A stretch of 64,000 nt of DNA, taken from the NCBI RefSeq assembly GCF_009938165.1, contig NZ_AP019649.1, forward strand, positions 2,480,001 through 2,544,000, written 5' to 3'. The position numbers and the translations under genes were made by a program. This document shows, piece by piece, positions 32,354 to 42,552 of the stretch. This DNA is from Vibrio taketomensis. GTDB taxonomy: Bacteria > Pseudomonadota > Gammaproteobacteria > Enterobacterales > Vibrionaceae. How positions within the stretch are numbered: the stretch's first letter is position 1; the number at the start of each line of letters is the position of its first letter. Under the pieces are notes generated by a model. That model was not told the origin of the DNA and searched no databases. It saw only the letters and a list, made by a program, of their open reading frames with translations.

Positions 32354-33532
32354 CTAGCGTGCCACTAAACCTAGTGTTCTCAGTAATAGCGGAGATTTTA
32401 GCTGCGGAACATTGTCCATCATGGCTAACCCCAAATTGCGCCCAATGCGCATGGTGAGATAATCGTTGGAGAACAGGTGTACCAACGAAGAAGTCATCTC
32501 AATCGTTCGTGTACGATCTTCCACTCGACGATGTTTAAATTGGCTCAAGACCGAATAGCGACCAACATCATCAAGTGATGATACAAGCTCTTCTGCTAAA
32601 CTCATCACATCACGAATGCCCAAATTAAAGCCTTGTCCAGCGATGGGGTGGAGTGTTTGTGCTGCATTACCAACAATCGCAAAACGATGAGATACATTGT
32701 TCTCACGATAACGCAATAACAACGGATAGCTCGCTCGCTCGCCCACTTCGGTCAATTGCCCTAATCGCCAACCAAACTCAGTTTGTAAGTTCAATAAGAA
32801 CTCGGCATCACTCAAGCCCAACACTTTTTTGGCTTGCTCTGGACGCAAACACCAAACCAATGACATTCGGTTGTCACTCATCGGCAATAGCGCGACTGGT
32901 CCTTGATGAGTAAAACGTTCAAATGCTCGACCATTATGCGCTACTTGAGTGCGAATATTTGCAATAACTGCGACTTGGTTGAAATCATGTTCGCGCAGCG
33001 ACATGCCGATTTGCTCACAACAAGCAGAAATCGCACCGTCAGCCGCGACCAACAATTGGCACTGAAGTTGTTCCCCATTATCTAACGTCACCACATTGTG
33101 GGTCTGTAGGCGCTCAATATCTGTCACTGAGTTAGGACATAACAATTCGATCTGTGAGCTCTGCATCGCTTTGTGGTGATAAATACGCCCTACATCCGCC
33201 AGTTCAACCACATAACCCAACGCGCTAGCCGCAATATCTTGGCAATCTATGTCTGTCATGCCTGCATGCGATTGATCCGAAACGTGAATATGCTTGATTG
33301 CCGTTGCGACAGGCTCAATCTGCTGCCACAAATTCAGTTGCTGTAGAATCTGCACCGTTCCATGGGAAAGGGCTATTGAACGAGAATCAAAACCAGGATG
33401 TGCCTGATGGTCAACTTGATAAGCTTCGACAACCGCAACACGAAGCTTTCCGTGCGCTAAACTATCAATCGCCAGCGCCAAGGTCATACCGGCCATTGCT
33501 CCGCCTGCGATAACGACATCAAACTGCTTCAT
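32354..33532 (-). CDS. ubiH: 2-octaprenyl-6-methoxyphenyl hydroxylase UbiH
   Basis: 392 residues from the ATG at 33532 (MKQFDVVIAGGAMAGMTLAL). The FAD-binding N-terminus and the UbiH-type motif GNAAQTLHPIAGQGFNLGIRD (about 290-310) are present. It hydroxylates C1 of the benzoquinone ring in ubiquinone synthesis. It begins 12 bases after the ygfB stop, so ygfB-ubiH-ubiI form one operon. In E. coli pepP sits between ygfB and ubiH; here it is absent from that place. Confidence 0.92.
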   Translation of the reverse strand: MKQFDVVIAGGAMAGMTLALAIDSLAHGKLRVAVVEAYQVDHQAHPGFDSRSIALSHGTVQILQQLNLWQQIEPVATAIKHIHVSDQSHAGMTDIDCQDIAASALGYVVELADVGRIYHHKAMQSSQIELLCPNSVTDIERLQTHNVVTLDNGEQLQCQLLVAADGAISACCEQIGMSLREHDFNQVAVIANIRTQVAHNGRAFERFTHQGPVALLPMSDNRMSLVWCLRPEQAKKVLGLSDAEFLLNLQTEFGWRLGQLTEVGERASYPLLLRYRENNVSHRFAIVGNAAQTLHPIAGQGFNLGIRDVMSLAEELVSSLDDVGRYSVLSQFKHRRVEDRTRTIEMTSSLVHLFSNDYLTMRIGRNLGLAMMDNVPQLKSPLLLRTLGLVAR

Positions 33533-33544
33533 GACGTAACCCAA

Positions 33545-34123
33545 TTAGTGGATTGTTGGATTTGATTCTACCTGCGCTGGTTTTTGACCAAACTCAGCAT
33601 GAATCGTCAACACGCACACTTTAATGTGCTCAATTACTTGTTCTAATAAAACGGCTTGTTCTTGTAAGTCATCGTCTTCATCGATGCCCAACTTGGCCAT
33701 TTCTTCCAAATCAGAGAGTGCTTCTTTTGCTTGGTTTGAGGCTTGCTTTAGGTTCGCATTTATCAAGCCAAGACCAGAGATAAAGTGATTAATCCAATCA
33801 GCAACACCATCGGCCATATCAAACAAGCTTGCACTCGCTTCTTCATCTGGCAGTAATAGTGACAACTCCATATCAGTGCCAGTCAGTTCTTTAATTGTTG
33901 CATCTAAGGTTTTTTGCGCCTGTTGCAACGCTTTATCTGGCCAACCCATACCTTCATTGGTGTAGTCAAAAATCAGCGGTTGCCAGCTCTTATCCGTTAA
34001 ACTTAAACCGCCACTTAACATGCCGGTCAACAAACCGTGTAGCTCTGAAGGATTGACCGCCAAGCCTGCAGATTGCATTTCACTTGCGAAAGTTAAGTAA
34101 TCTGGAAGGGTAATGTTACTCAT
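33545..34123 (-). CDS. ygfB: YgfB family protein (UPF0149)
   Basis: 192 residues, all-helical, with the family core [12 protein letters not shown] (about 28-39) and [19 protein letters not shown] (about 100-118). The family has no enzymatic motif; in Pseudomonas a homologue influences a regulator of beta-lactamase expression, otherwise the role is open. It heads the ubiquinone operon here and is divergent from zapA, the usual gammaproteobacterial order. Confidence 0.92.
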   Translation of the reverse strand: MSNITLPDYLTFASEMQSAGLAVNPSELHGLLTGMLSGGLSLTDKSWQPLIFDYTNEGMGWPDKALQQAQKTLDATIKELTGTDMELSLLLPDEEASASLFDMADGVADWINHFISGLGLINANLKQASNQAKEALSDLEEMAKLGIDEDDDLQEQAVLLEQVIEHIKVCVLTIHAEFGQKPAQVESNPTIH

Positions 34124-34357
34124 GGATAAACCTAATATTGCAAAATAATAGCTAATCCTACCATTTTGATGGTTAGGCGAAAATCTACATCAAGACAATA
34201 ATGAGCGTGTTTTACACAATTTGCCCAATTACTGTGTGATTGCCCTTTGTTTTGCCTCTGTTACACGGGAAACACTTGAATCTTAACAAGGCTTTTTCTA
34301 TAGTTTCCCCCTCGGTGATGGTCTGCATTGTCACCTTAATTTAAGTGTAGAGTGGAT

Positions 34358-34687
34358 ATGAGTAGCCAAGCGGTAGAAGTTGAAATTTTAGGTAAGTTAA
34401 CTCGCGTTAACTGCCCAGCGGGTCAGGAAGAAGCGCTGCTTCAAGCTGCCAAACGACTGAATGATCGTTTGAAGGACATGACCGATAAAACAAAAGTGAC
34501 CAACGAGGTACATTTGTTAACGATCGCTGCGTTGAACTTCTGTTACGACCTCGAAACTCGTGATTCAACTACTCAACAACACAATGAATTGCAAATGCAA
34601 TTGAATGAGCGCATGGAAAAGCTCACCGCGTCACTTGATGACGCCTTAAGTAAAGTACCGCAGGGAAAGGCACAACCTTTAGCTTAA
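34358..34687 (+). CDS. zapA: Cell division protein ZapA
   Basis: 109 residues from the ATG at 34358 (MSSQAVEVEILGK); a GTG two codons upstream is less likely. The N-terminal globular part (LTRVNCPAGQEEALLQAAKRLNDRL) and the long C-terminal coiled coil (about 60-100) are typical. ZapA binds and cross-links FtsZ filaments at the division ring. The position before 6S RNA and ygfA is the conserved one. Confidence 0.95.
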   Translation: MSSQAVEVEILGKLTRVNCPAGQEEALLQAAKRLNDRLKDMTDKTKVTNEVHLLTIAALNFCYDLETRDSTTQQHNELQMQLNERMEKLTASLDDALSKVPQGKAQPLA

Positions 34688-34747
34688 AAAAATATTCTTG
34701 ATTGTTTTGCACGACTAAACTTAGCCAATACGCTACAATCGAGATCC

Positions 34748-34933
34748 CGATTTACCCTGGAGTGTACGTTAGTGGGATTACGTCCCTGAGCCGATAAGCA
34801 ATCCTTAAGGGTTAGTACTTGGAGGCTATTGAGCAAGCTCGGCTCGTACCGAGAAGCCTACGGTCACCATTGCTGATCCGCCTTGAACCAGCTGGTTCAA
34901 GGGTCAAAATCTCCAACGGCACTCTGGGGTATC
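34748..34933 (+). ncRNA. ssrS: 6S RNA
   Basis: Placement between zapA and ygfA is diagnostic. The closing stem pairs ACCCTGGAGTG (34754-34764) with CACTCTGGGGT (34920-34930). Inside are the conserved CCCTGAGCCGATA segment, the GCTCGG/CCGAGAAGCC helix and CCTTGAACCAGCTGGTTCAAGGG, all as in E. coli 6S RNA. A TACAAT at 34734-34739 fits a -10 element. 6S RNA binds the housekeeping RNA polymerase in stationary phase. Ends are approximate. Confidence 0.92.
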
Positions 34934-34964
34934 CTTCGATACCCTGTTAACCTCGGGTAATCGC

Positions 34965-35561
34965 ATGACTCTCTCAAGACAAGAATTTCGTCAACAAGTT
35001 CGTCAACTCCGCCAACAACTCCCTCAACACTTTCAGCAACAAGCTGGTTTAACACTGATTGAGCAATTCGCCTTATTGCCGGAGCTAAAATTCGCGCAAC
35101 ATATTGCACTTTACCTCAGCGCTGATGGTGAAATTGACACGAATCCACTGATTGATTGGTTGTGGCAACAAGGCAAACAAGTCTATTTGCCGGTTATTCA
35201 TCCTTTTTCTAAAGGACACTTGCTGTTTCTTCACTATCAACCGGAAACAGAAATGGTGCTCAATAAGTACCGTATTCTTGAGCCGAAATTAAAACAGCAC
35301 CTCATCCGTCCTCTGTACCAACTCGATCTTATATGCACACCACTCGTCGCCTTTGACTCCACCGGACATCGACTCGGGATGGGGGGAGGCTATTACGATC
35401 GAACCCTACAACCTTGGTTTGAGAGTCAGCGAGGACCAAAACCAATTGGCCTGGCTCATGACTGTCAACATGTCAGTAAATTACCAATCGAAGCTTGGGA
35501 CGTGCCACTACCAAAAATAGTGACACCGAGCACAATATGGCAATGGGAAACTGCAGTCTGA
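34965..35561 (+). CDS. ygfA: 5-formyltetrahydrofolate cyclo-ligase
   Basis: 198 residues. The family signature GMGGGYYDRTL lies near residues 142-152, with the N-terminal RQEFRQQVRQLRQQL helix. It converts 5-formyl-THF to 5,10-methenyl-THF. It sits right after 6S RNA and is probably co-transcribed with it, as in E. coli. A small hairpin (GGGTATC/GATACCC at about 34927-34944) lies between them. Confidence 0.95.
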   Translation: MTLSRQEFRQQVRQLRQQLPQHFQQQAGLTLIEQFALLPELKFAQHIALYLSADGEIDTNPLIDWLWQQGKQVYLPVIHPFSKGHLLFLHYQPETEMVLNKYRILEPKLKQHLIRPLYQLDLICTPLVAFDSTGHRLGMGGGYYDRTLQPWFESQRGPKPIGLAHDCQHVSKLPIEAWDVPLPKIVTPSTIWQWETAV

Positions 35562-35614
35562 GGGTATATAATCCGCCGCGCAAACGTTAACTTCCATCCA
35601 GTTAGGAGATGAGC

Positions 35615-36271
35615 ATGACTCAAGATGAAATGAAAAAAGAAGCGGCTTGGGCTGCACTTAAGTATGTAGAGAAGGACAGCATTGTAGGTGTCGGTACTGG
35701 CTCTACTGTAAATCACTTCATCGATGCGCTTGGCACAATCAAAGACGATATCAAAGGCGCAGTTTCAAGCTCAGAAGCATCAACTCAACGTCTAAAAGAT
35801 TTAGGCATTGAAGTATTTGATTGCAATGATGTAATCAAGCTAGACATCTACGTTGATGGCGCTGATGAAATTAATGCTCATCGTGACATGATCAAAGGTG
35901 GTGGTGCCGCACTGACGCGTGAAAAAATCGTTGCCGCGATCTCTGATAAGTTCATCTGTATTGTAGATGACACCAAAGCAGTCGATATTCTTGGCCAATT
36001 CCCACTACCAGTTGAAGTTATCCCAATGGCTCGCTCATACGTGGCGCGCGAACTAGTAAAACTTGGCGGCGATCCTGCTTACCGTGAAGGCGTGATCACT
36101 GACAACGGTAACGTGATTCTTGATGTGCACAATATGCAAATTGTGAATCCGAAAGAAATGGAACGTGCAATCAACGCTATCGCTGGTGTTGTCACGGTTG
36201 GTTTGTTTGCAGCTCGTGGCGCGGATGTGGTTATTACCGGTACACCTAACGGTGCCGTAATCCAAGAGTAA
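35615..36271 (+). CDS. rpiA: Ribose-5-phosphate isomerase A
   Basis: 218 residues from the ATG at 35615 ([15 protein letters not shown]), with TAGGAG at 35602-35607; an ATG two codons earlier overlaps that site. Motifs [13 protein letters not shown] (about 28-40), YVDGADEIN (about 81-89) and [12 protein letters not shown] (about 94-105) are diagnostic. It interconverts ribulose 5-phosphate and ribose 5-phosphate. Followed by a terminator and then serA. Confidence 0.97.
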   Translation: MTQDEMKKEAAWAALKYVEKDSIVGVGTGSTVNHFIDALGTIKDDIKGAVSSSEASTQRLKDLGIEVFDCNDVIKLDIYVDGADEINAHRDMIKGGGAALTREKIVAAISDKFICIVDDTKAVDILGQFPLPVEVIPMARSYVARELVKLGGDPAYREGVITDNGNVILDVHNMQIVNPKEMERAINAIAGVVTVGLFAARGADVVITGTPNGAVIQE

Positions 36272-36331
36272 TCACTCTCTCATCCCTCAACAGAAGCTCG
36301 AATCGAGAGCGCTAATTCTGTTATTTGATTA

Positions 36332-36361
36332 CAAGCGACGCCACTATGGGGTCGCTTTTTG
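36332..36361 (+). terminator. Intrinsic terminator of rpiA
   Basis: AAGCGAC...GTCGCTT stem with an inner CC/GG pair and a T5 tail. Confidence 0.8.
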
Positions 36362-36451
36362 CATTTTTCCGAGCCAAAAATCGATTTTATTCTGTAATTT
36401 TCTTACCCAAACTGCTTTTTTTTTGTTAACTTATTGAACAGAAGACGCACA

Positions 36452-36467
36452 AGGAAAACGTTTGCGT
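36452..36467. promoter_or_regulatory. Putative PurR operator upstream of serA
   Basis: On the minus strand the 16-mer reads ACGCAAACGTTTTCCT, 14 of 16 matches to the enterobacterial PurR consensus ACGCAAACGTTTTCGT as I recall it. It lies 89 bases before the serA start. Serine feeds glycine and one-carbon units to purine synthesis, so purine control of serA is plausible. Confidence 0.55.
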
Positions 36468-36556
36468 TACTAAATTAGGGTGAGTGAACACTCTGTTTAG
36501 CCCATTCAGCAATGTGCGCCAGTTAAGCCCCCTTTTCCCATTTTAAGGACAGAATA

Positions 36557-37786
36557 ATGGCCAAAGTTTCACTGGAAAAAGACAAGATCAAAATTCTCCT
36601 GCTTGAAGGTCTACACCCATCAACCGTCGAGGTACTACAGGCAGCAGGTTACACTAACATCGAATACCACAAAGGTTCCCTATCAGATGAGGACCTATTG
36701 AAGGCGGTTAAAGATGTGCATTTCATTGGTATCCGTTCGCGTACCAATCTTACTCGTGAAGTTATTAATGCAGCAGAAAAGTTGGTTGCGATTGGTTGTT
36801 TCTGTATTGGTACCAACCAAGTTGACCTCAATGCCGCTGCGGTGCGTGGTATTCCGGTATTTAATGCTCCATTCTCTAACACTCGTAGCGTAGCTGAATT
36901 GGTGCTCGGTCAAATCCTACTATTGCTTCGCGGTATTCCAGAGAAAAACGCTCTTGCTCACCGTGGCATTTGGAAAAAAAGCGCAGATAACTCATATGAG
37001 GCACGTGGTAAACGTTTGGGTATCATTGGTTACGGCCACATCGGTACGCAACTTGGTATTATTGCTGAAAACCTTGGTATGCGTGTTTACTACTACGATA
37101 TCGAAAACAAGCTATCACTTGGTAACGCAACGCAAGTACCAACACTAAGCGAACTGCTCAACAAGTGTGACGTTATTTCTCTGCATGTTCCTGAAACACC
37201 AGAAACCAAAAATATGATGGGCGCCGAAGAGTTTGCCCGCATGAAGCCAGGCTCGATTTTTATCAACGCGGCACGTGGTACGGTGGTTGATATCGAAGCG
37301 CTTTGTCATGCATTGGAAGCTGGGCATATTTCTGGCGCTGCGGTTGACGTATTCCCAATCGAACCGGCAACCAATAAAGAAGCCTTTGAATCACCGCTAC
37401 AGAAATACGATAACGTGATCCTAACTCCGCACGTGGGTGGTTCAACTCAAGAAGCTCAAGAAAACATCGGTGTGGAAGTGGCTGGTAAACTGGCGAAATA
37501 CTCAGACAACGGCTCAACACTCTCTAGTGTTAACTTCCCAGAGGTTGCACTCCCAGAGCATCGTGACTGCTCACGCCTACTTCATATTCACCAAAACCGA
37601 CCAGGCATTTTGACCCAAATTAACACCATTTTCGCAGAAGATGGTATTAACATCGCTGCTCAATACCTGCAAACAGCGGCCGATATCGGTTATGTAGTGA
37701 TTGAAGTTGAGACTGAGCGTTCAAAAGAAGCACTGGCAAGACTGAAAGGGATTGAAGGCACCATTCGTGCGCGTATCCTGCATTAA
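36557..37786 (+). CDS. serA: D-3-phosphoglycerate dehydrogenase
   Basis: 409 residues (E. coli 410). The NAD fold carries GYGHIGTQLG (about 156-165). Catalytic Arg is in NAARGTVVD (about 238) and His in HVGGSTQEAQ (about 292). A C-terminal ACT domain (about 335-409) gives feedback inhibition by serine. It catalyses the first step of serine synthesis. It is monocistronic with a terminator on each side. Confidence 0.98.
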   Translation: MAKVSLEKDKIKILLLEGLHPSTVEVLQAAGYTNIEYHKGSLSDEDLLKAVKDVHFIGIRSRTNLTREVINAAEKLVAIGCFCIGTNQVDLNAAAVRGIPVFNAPFSNTRSVAELVLGQILLLLRGIPEKNALAHRGIWKKSADNSYEARGKRLGIIGYGHIGTQLGIIAENLGMRVYYYDIENKLSLGNATQVPTLSELLNKCDVISLHVPETPETKNMMGAEEFARMKPGSIFINAARGTVVDIEALCHALEAGHISGAAVDVFPIEPATNKEAFESPLQKYDNVILTPHVGGSTQEAQENIGVEVAGKLAKYSDNGSTLSSVNFPEVALPEHRDCSRLLHIHQNRPGILTQINTIFAEDGINIAAQYLQTAADIGYVVIEVETERSKEALARLKGIEGTIRARILH

Positions 37787-37803
37787 TTAATGCTTTGATG
37801 AAC

Positions 37804-37834
37804 AAAAAAACCACCGCGAGTTCGGTGGTTTTTT
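37804..37834. terminator. Bidirectional terminator between serA and ilvH
   Basis: A6 CCACCG, six-base loop, CGGTGG T6. Confidence 0.88.
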
Positions 37835-37854
37835 ATTTTCGGTAGAATGCAATT

Positions 37855-38349
37855 TTATGGTTTCAACGCCCGTTCGCCGCGAGCAATTCCCACCACGCCA
37901 CTACGCGCGACTTCAATCACTTCGGTGACTTCAGACATAGCTTCAATAAACGCATCCAACTTATCGCCAGCACCCGCCAATTGCACCGTGTATTGCGACG
38001 CCGTGACATCAACAATTTGCCCACGGAAGATGTCCGCCGTACGTTTCACTTCAGCACGAGCAAAACCACTCGCTTTCACCTTCACCAACATCAGTTCACG
38101 TTCGATATGCTCATGTTCGGTGACTTCTTGAACTTTGAGTACATCAATCAACTTGTGCAGTTGCTTTTGGATCTGCTCAATTTCCATATCGTCAGAAATG
38201 GTGGTGATATTCAAACGTGATAGTGTTTCATCGTCCGTCGGTGAAACCGTCAAGGATTCAATGTTGAAACCACGTTGAGAAAACAGCCCCACAACTCGAG
38301 AAAGCGCACCTGGCTGGTTTTCTAATAACAGTGAAATAATATGTCTCAT
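37855..38349 (-). CDS. ilvH: Acetolactate synthase small (regulatory) subunit
   Basis: 164 residues from the ATG at 38349 ([16 protein letters not shown]); the open frame runs nine codons into ilvI but that is not conserved. The N-terminal ACT domain (about 1-75) binds valine for feedback control, and a second ferredoxin-like domain follows. Its ATG overlaps the ilvI stop codon by one base (TAATG), so translation is coupled. Confidence 0.96.
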   Translation of the reverse strand: MRHIISLLLENQPGALSRVVGLFSQRGFNIESLTVSPTDDETLSRLNITTISDDMEIEQIQKQLHKLIDVLKVQEVTEHEHIERELMLVKVKASGFARAEVKRTADIFRGQIVDVTASQYTVQLAGAGDKLDAFIEAMSEVTEVIEVARSGVVGIARGERALKP

Positions 38350-40073
38350 TAGGTACGCTCCGTCTTGCTTAGCCACATCTTATCCATACCCTCGCCTTTA
38401 ATTTGCATTGGGTATACATGCTCAGTTTCGTCTACGTTGATATCAACAAACACCAAACGATCTTTCATCTCAAGTGCGCGTTTTAAGCCGTCTTCAAGTT
38501 GATCAGGTGTCTCAATACGAATACCTACATGACCATAAGCCTCTGCAATAGCGGCAAAGTCGGGTACCGAACTCATATAAGAGTTAGAATGGCGTCCTTG
38601 GTAAATAATGTCTTGCCACTGTTTTACCATGCCTAAGAAACGGTTATTTAGATTAATAATCTTCACGGGAATGTCGTACTGCATTGCCGTCGACAACTCT
38701 TGAATATTCATCTGAATACTGCCATCACCGGTAACAACCACCACTTCTTCTTCCGGCTTGGCAAACTTCACGCCCATACCTGCTGGCAAACCAAAACCCA
38801 TGGTGCCAAGACCACCGGAATTGATCCAACGGCGCGGTTTATTAAATGGATAGTACAACGCCGCAAACATTTGATGCTGACCAACATCCGATGCAACATA
38901 CGCATCACCATTAGTCAGTTTATGCAATGTTTCGATAACTTGTTGCGGCTTAATACGCTCAGGAGAGGTTTCATAGCGTAAGCAGTTTTTATCTCGCCAA
39001 GTTTGGATCTGATCCCACCAAGAGTTCAATGCTTGCTCATCATTGGTACCACCTTGCTCCACCAGCAAATTCACCATCGACTCTAAAACTTTTTCTGCCG
39101 AGCCAACGATCGGTAAATCGGCTTTAACGTTTTTAGAAATAGAAGAAGGGTCAATATCGATGTGCATCACTTTGGCATTTGGGCAGTATTGCTCCAAATT
39201 GTTGGTGGTACGGTCGTCAAAACGCACTCCAATACCAAAGATAAGATCCGCTTCATGCATCGCCATATTGGCTTCATATTTACCATGCATACCAAGCATG
39301 CCAAGCGAGTTCTTATGTGTACCAGGAAAAGCCCCCAATCCCATCAGCGTACTCACTACAGGTAGATTTAGCGTCTCAGCAAGTTTAAATAGTGGCTCAT
39401 CCGCACCAGAAATAACCGCACCACCACCGACATACAACACTGGCTTTTTCGCCTCAAGCAGTGCTTTAAGAGCTTTCTTAATTTGCCCTTTATGTCCGCT
39501 CGTCGTGGGCTTATATGAGCGCATCGTAATTGATGATGGATACTCATAAGGGAATTTGAACTGTGGATTAATGACGTCTTTCGGCAGATCAATCAGCACT
39601 GGGCCAGGTCGCCCAGTTGTTGCAATGTAAAAGGCCTTTTTGACTGTTTCAGGAATATCTTCTGCTTTTTTCACCAAAAAACTGTGTTTTACGATCGGTC
39701 TAGATACCCCGACGATGTCACACTCTTGAAACGCATCATTACCGATTAAGTTGTTCGGCACGTTACCCGAGATAACAATCATTGGAATTGAATCCATATA
39801 CGCAGTCGCAATTCCGGTAACGGTATTGGTCGCACCAGGACCAGAACACACCAACACAACCCCAGGCTTACCAGTAGCACGCGCGTAACCATCCGCCATA
39901 TGCGTGGCGGCTTGCTCATGACGAACGAGGACGTGTTTGATTTGGTCGGTTTTTGCATGAAGAGCATCGTAGATATCCAAAACGGAACCGCCTGGATAAC
40001 CGAAGATTTGTTCAACGCCTTCTTCGATAAGAGATTGCACAACCATCTCATTACCGGACAACATTGCTGCCAT
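38349..40073 (-). CDS. ilvI: Acetolactate synthase III large subunit
   Basis: 574 residues from the ATG at 40073 ([12 protein letters not shown]), with AAGGAG eight bases upstream; same length as E. coli IlvI. The catalytic Glu lies in [15 protein letters not shown] (about 50) and the thiamine diphosphate motif is [29 protein letters not shown] (starting about 453). It condenses pyruvate or 2-oxobutyrate to acetohydroxy acids in valine, leucine and isoleucine synthesis. It forms the holoenzyme with IlvH. Confidence 0.97.
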   Translation of the reverse strand: MAAMLSGNEMVVQSLIEEGVEQIFGYPGGSVLDIYDALHAKTDQIKHVLVRHEQAATHMADGYARATGKPGVVLVCSGPGATNTVTGIATAYMDSIPMIVISGNVPNNLIGNDAFQECDIVGVSRPIVKHSFLVKKAEDIPETVKKAFYIATTGRPGPVLIDLPKDVINPQFKFPYEYPSSITMRSYKPTTSGHKGQIKKALKALLEAKKPVLYVGGGAVISGADEPLFKLAETLNLPVVSTLMGLGAFPGTHKNSLGMLGMHGKYEANMAMHEADLIFGIGVRFDDRTTNNLEQYCPNAKVMHIDIDPSSISKNVKADLPIVGSAEKVLESMVNLLVEQGGTNDEQALNSWWDQIQTWRDKNCLRYETSPERIKPQQVIETLHKLTNGDAYVASDVGQHQMFAALYYPFNKPRRWINSGGLGTMGFGLPAGMGVKFAKPEEEVVVVTGDGSIQMNIQELSTAMQYDIPVKIINLNNRFLGMVKQWQDIIYQGRHSNSYMSSVPDFAAIAEAYGHVGIRIETPDQLEDGLKRALEMKDRLVFVDINVDETEHVYPMQIKGEGMDKMWLSKTERT

Positions 40074-40398
40074 ATTGTTCTCCTTATCTGCTTCCAACGA
40101 ATCAGGTCAATGCGTTGGGCAGTTAATCACATAGTCTAGGGCTTACTTTTAGCCTATTAGAAAGACTTCCACTTCTTCTCTATGCCTTGTGTTCGGTCAT
40201 AACAAAACACAAGATACGGCAACAAATGTAACGCTTTATTTTCAATGATGCTATTGCGACACTTCTCGCAATATTTATAAAACTCCAGAAAAACTCACTT
40301 TTTAAGATAGGTACTCAGAACAAAGGATAATATCCAGTATCAAATCTCTGATATGTGATAAAAAAAGGTGAAGAATTTTTCACCACCAGTTTGAAGTC
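40074..40398. other. ilvI upstream region
   Basis: About 325 AT-rich bases between the ilvI start and the acyl-CoA ligase terminator, with no coding frame. In E. coli the long ilvIH leader is bound by Lrp; here the space would allow that, but I could not assign individual sites or a convincing promoter. Confidence 0.4.
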
Positions 40399-40424
40399 AA
40401 AAATCCCCGATTAACGGGGATTTC
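40399..40424 (-). terminator. Intrinsic terminator of the acyl-CoA ligase gene
   Basis: AAATCCCCG, loop TTAA, CGGGGATTT followed by T5 on the minus strand. Confidence 0.8.
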
Positions 40425-40430
40425 TATCAA

Positions 40431-42248
40431 TTAATGAGGTTTACGATCAGAAGGCTTCTCGTCATACATCTCTTCGATTTCTTTGTGATACTTATCGTGG
40501 ATCACTTTACGACGTAGCTTTTGTGTTGGTGTTAATTCACCATCATCCATCGAAAACGCTTTTGGTAGCAGTTTGAATTTTTTCACCTGCTCAAACTTCG
40601 CCAGCTCTTTCTGCAGATCGTTAACACGCTTTTCCAACATCTCAATGATTTGGTTGTGTTTAATCAATTCAACTCGGTCGTGATACTTGATGTTTAGCTC
40701 TTTAGCGTACTCTTCGAGGCTGTCGAAACAAGGTACGATAAGTGCCGATACAAACTTACGCGTATCCGCGATAACAGCGATCTGCTCGATAAAATGGTCT
40801 TTACCAATCGCACCTTCCACCATTTGTGGTGCGATGTATTTACCATTCGACGTTTTCATCAGCTCTTTGATGCGATCGGTAATAAACAAATTACCGTTTT
40901 CATCAATATGACCTGCATCGCCGGTTTTTAAGAAGCCGTGTTCATCAAATGTTTGCTGAGTTTCTTCTGGCATCTTGTAGTAACCACGCATCACCATCGG
41001 GCCACGCACCAAAATCTCATTGTTTTCACCGATTTTAACTTGTGCACCAGGCATCGACATACCGATTGAATCTGGGTTAAAGCATTTATCATCCCAACAA
41101 GAGACTGTCGCAGTCGTTTCTGTCATGCCGTAACCAAGCTTTACGTTGATACCCATTGCATGAAAGAAGCGACCAATGGTTTCATCAAGCTTCGCACCAC
41201 CACACGGCATAAAGTTGATACGACCACCTAGCAGGCTACGCAGCTTAGACAATACAATTTTATCCGCAAACTTATGCGCACGTTTCAACATGAATGACGG
41301 CTTACGGCCTTCTTGATGACACACTGCCATCTTCGCACCCATGTTTACTGCCCAAGTGAACATCACTTTACGGATGAATGGCGCTCGTGCCACTTTTTCA
41401 TGGATAGCTGAGAAAATCTTTTCGTAGAAACGAGGTACTGCACACATCACGGTTGGACGCACTTCACTCAGTGCGTCACGCACTTGCATCGTGTCTTGCA
41501 AGTAGCAGTTAGTCGCGCCTTTGTACAGTACATAGAAAGTCCAAGCACGCTCAAATACGTGTGATAGTGGCAAGAAACACAGTGATACGTCTTCTTTACT
41601 GAGACTCAAACGCTCATCGTGGCCAATTAGCTGCGCTGCAATATTGCCGTAATCCAGCATAACCCCTTTAGGCTGACCCGTTGTGCCCGAGGTATAAATC
41701 AATGTGAATAGATCTTCTAGATCCACATCATTTAAACGTTGTTCTAGTTGTGCTTGGAATTGCTCATTGCCACGGGCAATAAATTCATCCCAACTCAGCG
41801 CAAATTCATAACCACTAACATCGATGTCATTAGACATCACAACGATAAGCTCAAGCTGTTCACATTGTTCGAAAATAGAAATCGCAGCATCAAGCTGAGC
41901 CTGCTCACTGACAAACAGTACTTTTACATCCGCATTTTGCAGAATGTAAGCCGACTGCGCCGCAGTATTAGTTGGATAGATTGGAACGGTCACGCCACGG
42001 ATCTGCATCGTCGCAATATCTGCGATCGTCCAGCGAGGCATGTTATTTGAAAAGATCCCTACTTTATCCTGAACATCAAATCCCTGAGCCAGTAACGCAA
42101 GTGAAATTGCATCCGCTTGCTGACCAAATTCAGCCCAGCTAATACCCTGCCATGCACCATCTACTTTGTGCTTAAGAGCCGTGCGCTCTCTGCCTTGAGC
42201 AATCTGTTCGCGAATTCGTTTAACGATGTGAAAATCTAAATTGGCCAT
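40431..42248 (-). CDS. Long-chain acyl-CoA synthetase (AMP-binding, FadD15/FAA1-like)
   Basis: 605 residues. The AMP-binding motif [12 protein letters not shown] is at 184-195, the adenylate-forming motif GYGMTET near 373 and the hinge [11 protein letters not shown] near 450. The C-terminal domain ends with the family tail [25 protein letters not shown]. This is the class of long-chain fatty-acid CoA ligases also found in actinobacteria and eukaryotes, distinct from enterobacterial FadD. It activates fatty acids for beta-oxidation or lipid synthesis at the membrane. It appears monocistronic. Confidence 0.92.
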   Translation of the reverse strand: MANLDFHIVKRIREQIAQGRERTALKHKVDGAWQGISWAEFGQQADAISLALLAQGFDVQDKVGIFSNNMPRWTIADIATMQIRGVTVPIYPTNTAAQSAYILQNADVKVLFVSEQAQLDAAISIFEQCEQLELIVVMSNDIDVSGYEFALSWDEFIARGNEQFQAQLEQRLNDVDLEDLFTLIYTSGTTGQPKGVMLDYGNIAAQLIGHDERLSLSKEDVSLCFLPLSHVFERAWTFYVLYKGATNCYLQDTMQVRDALSEVRPTVMCAVPRFYEKIFSAIHEKVARAPFIRKVMFTWAVNMGAKMAVCHQEGRKPSFMLKRAHKFADKIVLSKLRSLLGGRINFMPCGGAKLDETIGRFFHAMGINVKLGYGMTETTATVSCWDDKCFNPDSIGMSMPGAQVKIGENNEILVRGPMVMRGYYKMPEETQQTFDEHGFLKTGDAGHIDENGNLFITDRIKELMKTSNGKYIAPQMVEGAIGKDHFIEQIAVIADTRKFVSALIVPCFDSLEEYAKELNIKYHDRVELIKHNQIIEMLEKRVNDLQKELAKFEQVKKFKLLPKAFSMDDGELTPTQKLRRKVIHDKYHKEIEEMYDEKPSDRKPH

Positions 42249-42552
42249 CTCTTCTACCTTTAAGCTTACACCTGTAAGCCTTTTGCGCGCTCAGTGTACA
42301 TTTCAAGCAAAAAAAGGCAACTGACAAGTATCAAAGTTATGCGAAAAAGCCCTATGAGCTTGAGCTGTTCGTTTGATTTTTAAGCACAACAATTGATAGA
42401 AGAGAAGATAGGAAAAATAATAAATGAACTCGAAACAATTTAAATTCAACAAGTTGAGGCATTTACGTCAGAACCCTAGTTTCAATAACAACGACAGTTC
42501 GCAACCAAGATTCAACAAATATCTGCTTACATTTTGCTGCTATTGAAAGAAA
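42249..42552. other. Intergenic region upstream of the acyl-CoA ligase
   Basis: 304 AT-rich bases between the glycosyltransferase stop and the ligase start, both on the minus strand. It must contain the ligase promoter. No hairpin, repeat or clear operator was seen. Confidence 0.4.

Noticed and set aside
39043..39549. Open frame of 168 codons antisense to ilvI
   Set aside because: No similarity to any known protein, no ribosome binding site, and fully inside a well-conserved gene on the other strand.
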